A program made the translations under genes and the position numbers. Below are positions 62,059 to 64,000 of a stretch of DNA of 64,000 nucleotides, piece by piece (position 1 is the first letter of the stretch; each line of letters opens with the position of its first letter). Under the pieces are notes generated by a model, which saw nothing but the letters and a program-made list of their open reading frames with translations, was not told the DNA's origin and did not search any database. This DNA comes from Leptodontidium sp. MPI-SDFR-AT-0119 (taxonomy: Eukaryota > Ascomycota > Leotiomycetes > Helotiales > Leptodontidiaceae), in NCBI GenBank assembly GCA_020726505.1, contig JAHLEZ010000004.1:1302001-1366000 (forward strand). The letters are read 5' to 3'.

Positions 62059-62866
62059 TCACGTATCAAACCACTCCAGGGGATCGTTCTGGAAATAGAT
62101 GGCCCGAAAAACCTTATCTCCGTCTGGCTTCTCGATCTCTTCCATGTGAATGCAGTGGAGCTTTGCAGTCTCAGCTTCGCCTGGAATAAATGCTCTGAAC
62201 ATGAAGTAGCAGCCACTTTCACTATTGATTTCCCGTTAGTTTAGCGAGCAAGGACAAACAATGGGGGATGTACTTGTTAGAATCCGCGTGGGAAGAGTCG
62301 CTTTCTGGCAAGAGCACCTTTCCAAGTAGGCTGATCAAGACTTTAGTGTGTGGTTTCTCACAGTGTGTCCGAACGATGGATCAAGGATCGGGATTAGGAT
62401 TGGGATAGAAAAGAAAGATCCGATCTGGGCCATGGAGGATTTAAGGGGGGGAAAGCACATACTGTAAGCCGTAGGCTGATTGTGCAACCCGTACTTCCTT
62501 CAGGTCATTGGCTGACGCAGCATCAGCAACTTTCTACGATATGTAGACCGAAGATTCACCCAAACACTTACAGGAGAAGTTTGTGAGCTGCTCGTTGGAT
62601 AGATTCTTGACAGCAGCGAAGTACTCTGGCTCGTGCTCTGAAACAACTTAGCTCGGGTAGGCGGAATATCACGATGGTAGACACTGACTGTCTGTCTCAT
62701 GGCGAAGGTGCTGGAGCAACTTCTTGAGGTCAACTTCGATCTCGTTGAATGCCTTGATGGACTCTTCCCTGTACAATGGTCAGTAGTCATGCCGGGTAAG
62801 GCAAGTCATCAAACATTACTTAGGAGGATGGGGTAGACCCATTGTTACAGTCTCTGCAGTCGCCAT
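62059..62866 (-). CDS. Unrecognised conserved-looking 134-residue protein, five exons
   Basis: Exons on the minus strand: 62820-62866, 62689-62768, 62572-62637, 62463-62511 and 62059-62221; introns of 51, 51, 60 and 241 nt with GTAATG, GTCAGT, GTAAGT and GTATGT donors. The join is in frame and gives 134 residues. The product starts MATAETVTMGLPHPPKEE, has an amphipathic helical part (FNEIEVDLKKLLQHL), and a compact C-terminal part with GCYFMFRAFIPG, AKLHCIHMEEIEKPDG and a FQNDPLEWFDT end. No signal peptide or membrane segment is seen. I do not recognise the family. Each splice choice was made to keep the frame and open reading, so individual boundaries, particularly GTCAGT, need transcript support. 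Confidence 0.65.
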
Positions 62867-64000
62867 TGTTGGAATATTTGATTTCAGATGTTGTCGTGTC
62901 TGTCGTGGGTTTGGTTGCAGTTGAATCGTTGCCTTGGAAAGCTCTAGGTCAAGGCCAACATTGAACGTGGTACGGTTGTTTGTGATGGCAAGTGAAAGGA
63001 AGAAAGGAAGGACCTAGGGAGAATGAGGGCGTTTTATATCACCAGTTATAGCGGGGAAGTAGGCGAGGCAAAAGACAAGGTAAGGCAAGGCAGGACAGGG
63101 CCATTACATGATCTGCGGATGCGCACTTCACTTGATGCGTTTAGAGTCTCATGCTTGTTTATTGGACATCATCAGCCACAATTGGTGGATCTCAGGCCTT
63201 TCGGTGTCACACTTCTTTCTTCCATCACATGGAAGCCCAGATGTCTCCAGAGAGGGCTGCTGACTGGACAGCTGTGCCCGTCGACTGGCGCTCTTTAGAA
63301 GTGGCATGATGCGTTTCCGATCACAGCCGGAACCTGCTCCTATCCTCCCTACCTTGCCCATCTTTCTTTACCTAGCGTAGAGGTTATGTAGGTATCCATG
63401 CTTCAGAGTTCAATGTCGGAGGTCAAAATGCAGGGTTCGAGAATAGAGTACAAGCAGCGCAGAGTGAGACTCTCGAGCGAGTACGATGCGTATTTACTGT
63501 ATGCATCACATCGGATGCCCTGCACCCCTGAATTCACGACAAGGATCTGAGCAGGAAGCAGCCGAATGACGTCGGCTCAGCTGGAGGGAGGGGGGGAAGC
63601 AGGGTAGGAATGACAGACCGGAGGAAGTTAAGTCGTGGGAATGAGTTTGTATGGCAATGGCAATGGCAATGACATGGGAAAGGCTTCGGGTCAAGCACAA
63701 TTTCTTCATTCGCACAGTGATAGTATTATGGCAGAATGCTGCGTAGATAAGGTAGACATTGTTTACGAGTTTCGGTTGGGAACGATGATGAGAAGAAGCC
63801 TTGAGCAGGGAGCGGAGAGTATCTTTGTGATAAATACTAGAAGAGGCCCGCAGAATGTTTGATAGAACGAACCATAGAGCATAGTACAGTATACTCCAAT
63901 GGGATGTGCAACTGGAGGTGCAATTAGAAGTTCTGGAGTAATCAAAGATAAACCAATGGATTTTGGAGGGAGACTACTAGTAGGATGGGACTAATTCCTG
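62867..64000. other. Intergenic region to window end
   Basis: Contains the 5' flank of the 134-residue gene. A short GGCAAT-type hexamer repeat (about three copies) lies near 63653-63672. Several frames of 60-90 codons exist on both strands, but none has a domain, splice structure or start context that supports a gene. Confidence 0.45.

Overview
The window comes from a filamentous ascomycete fungus (Pezizomycotina-type). The host genes have short introns of about 44-61 nt with GTAAGT/GTATGT-like donors and CTAAC/CTGAC-like branch sites. They are interrupted by a very AT-rich repeat island of about 51 kb (roughly 1.95-52.87 kb) that carries the scars of repeat-induced point mutation (RIP): C-to-T and G-to-A transitions, loss of CpA/TpG, and glutamine or tryptophan codons turned into stops.

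Left edge (1-1.68 kb): the 3' part of a fungal transcription-factor-like gene that runs off the window. Right edge (53.5-64 kb): four genes were sought and all are ordinary chromosomal genes: a GRE2-like NADPH ketoreductase (-), a mitochondrial prolyl-tRNA synthetase (-, six exons), the 60S ribosome-biogenesis factor MAK21/NOC1 (+, four exons, divergent from the synthetase), and an unrecognised 134-residue protein (-, five exons).

The island is a nest of transposons. From left to right: a Ty3/gypsy pol relic; an unclassified retroelement fragment; five copies (A-E) of one DDE transposon family with TA target sites and terminal repeats beginning CAGTCGGACCGCTTCAAACACG-like (22 bp, imperfect between copies); solo and broken LTRs; a complete Ty1/copia element on the minus strand (22166-32200, 274-bp LTRs, TSD GTAAT) that itself contains a Mutator-like element (26071-28577, 8-bp TSD); a second copia element on the plus strand split by DDE copies D and E; and two chromodomain gypsy elements of the same family in opposite orientation, one inserted in the other (44846-52302, 247-bp LTRs, TSD ACCCC).

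The most notable observations are (1) DDE copy D, hardly touched by RIP, open through all its exons except for one extra A in a homopolymer; (2) the unusual transposase itself, with about 175 residues between the second Asp and the Glu and a Cys-rich insertion; and (3) a second, convergent small gene on the opposite strand in copies B, C and E, deleted from copy D. All gene models are from reading the sequence by eye; no database search was run.
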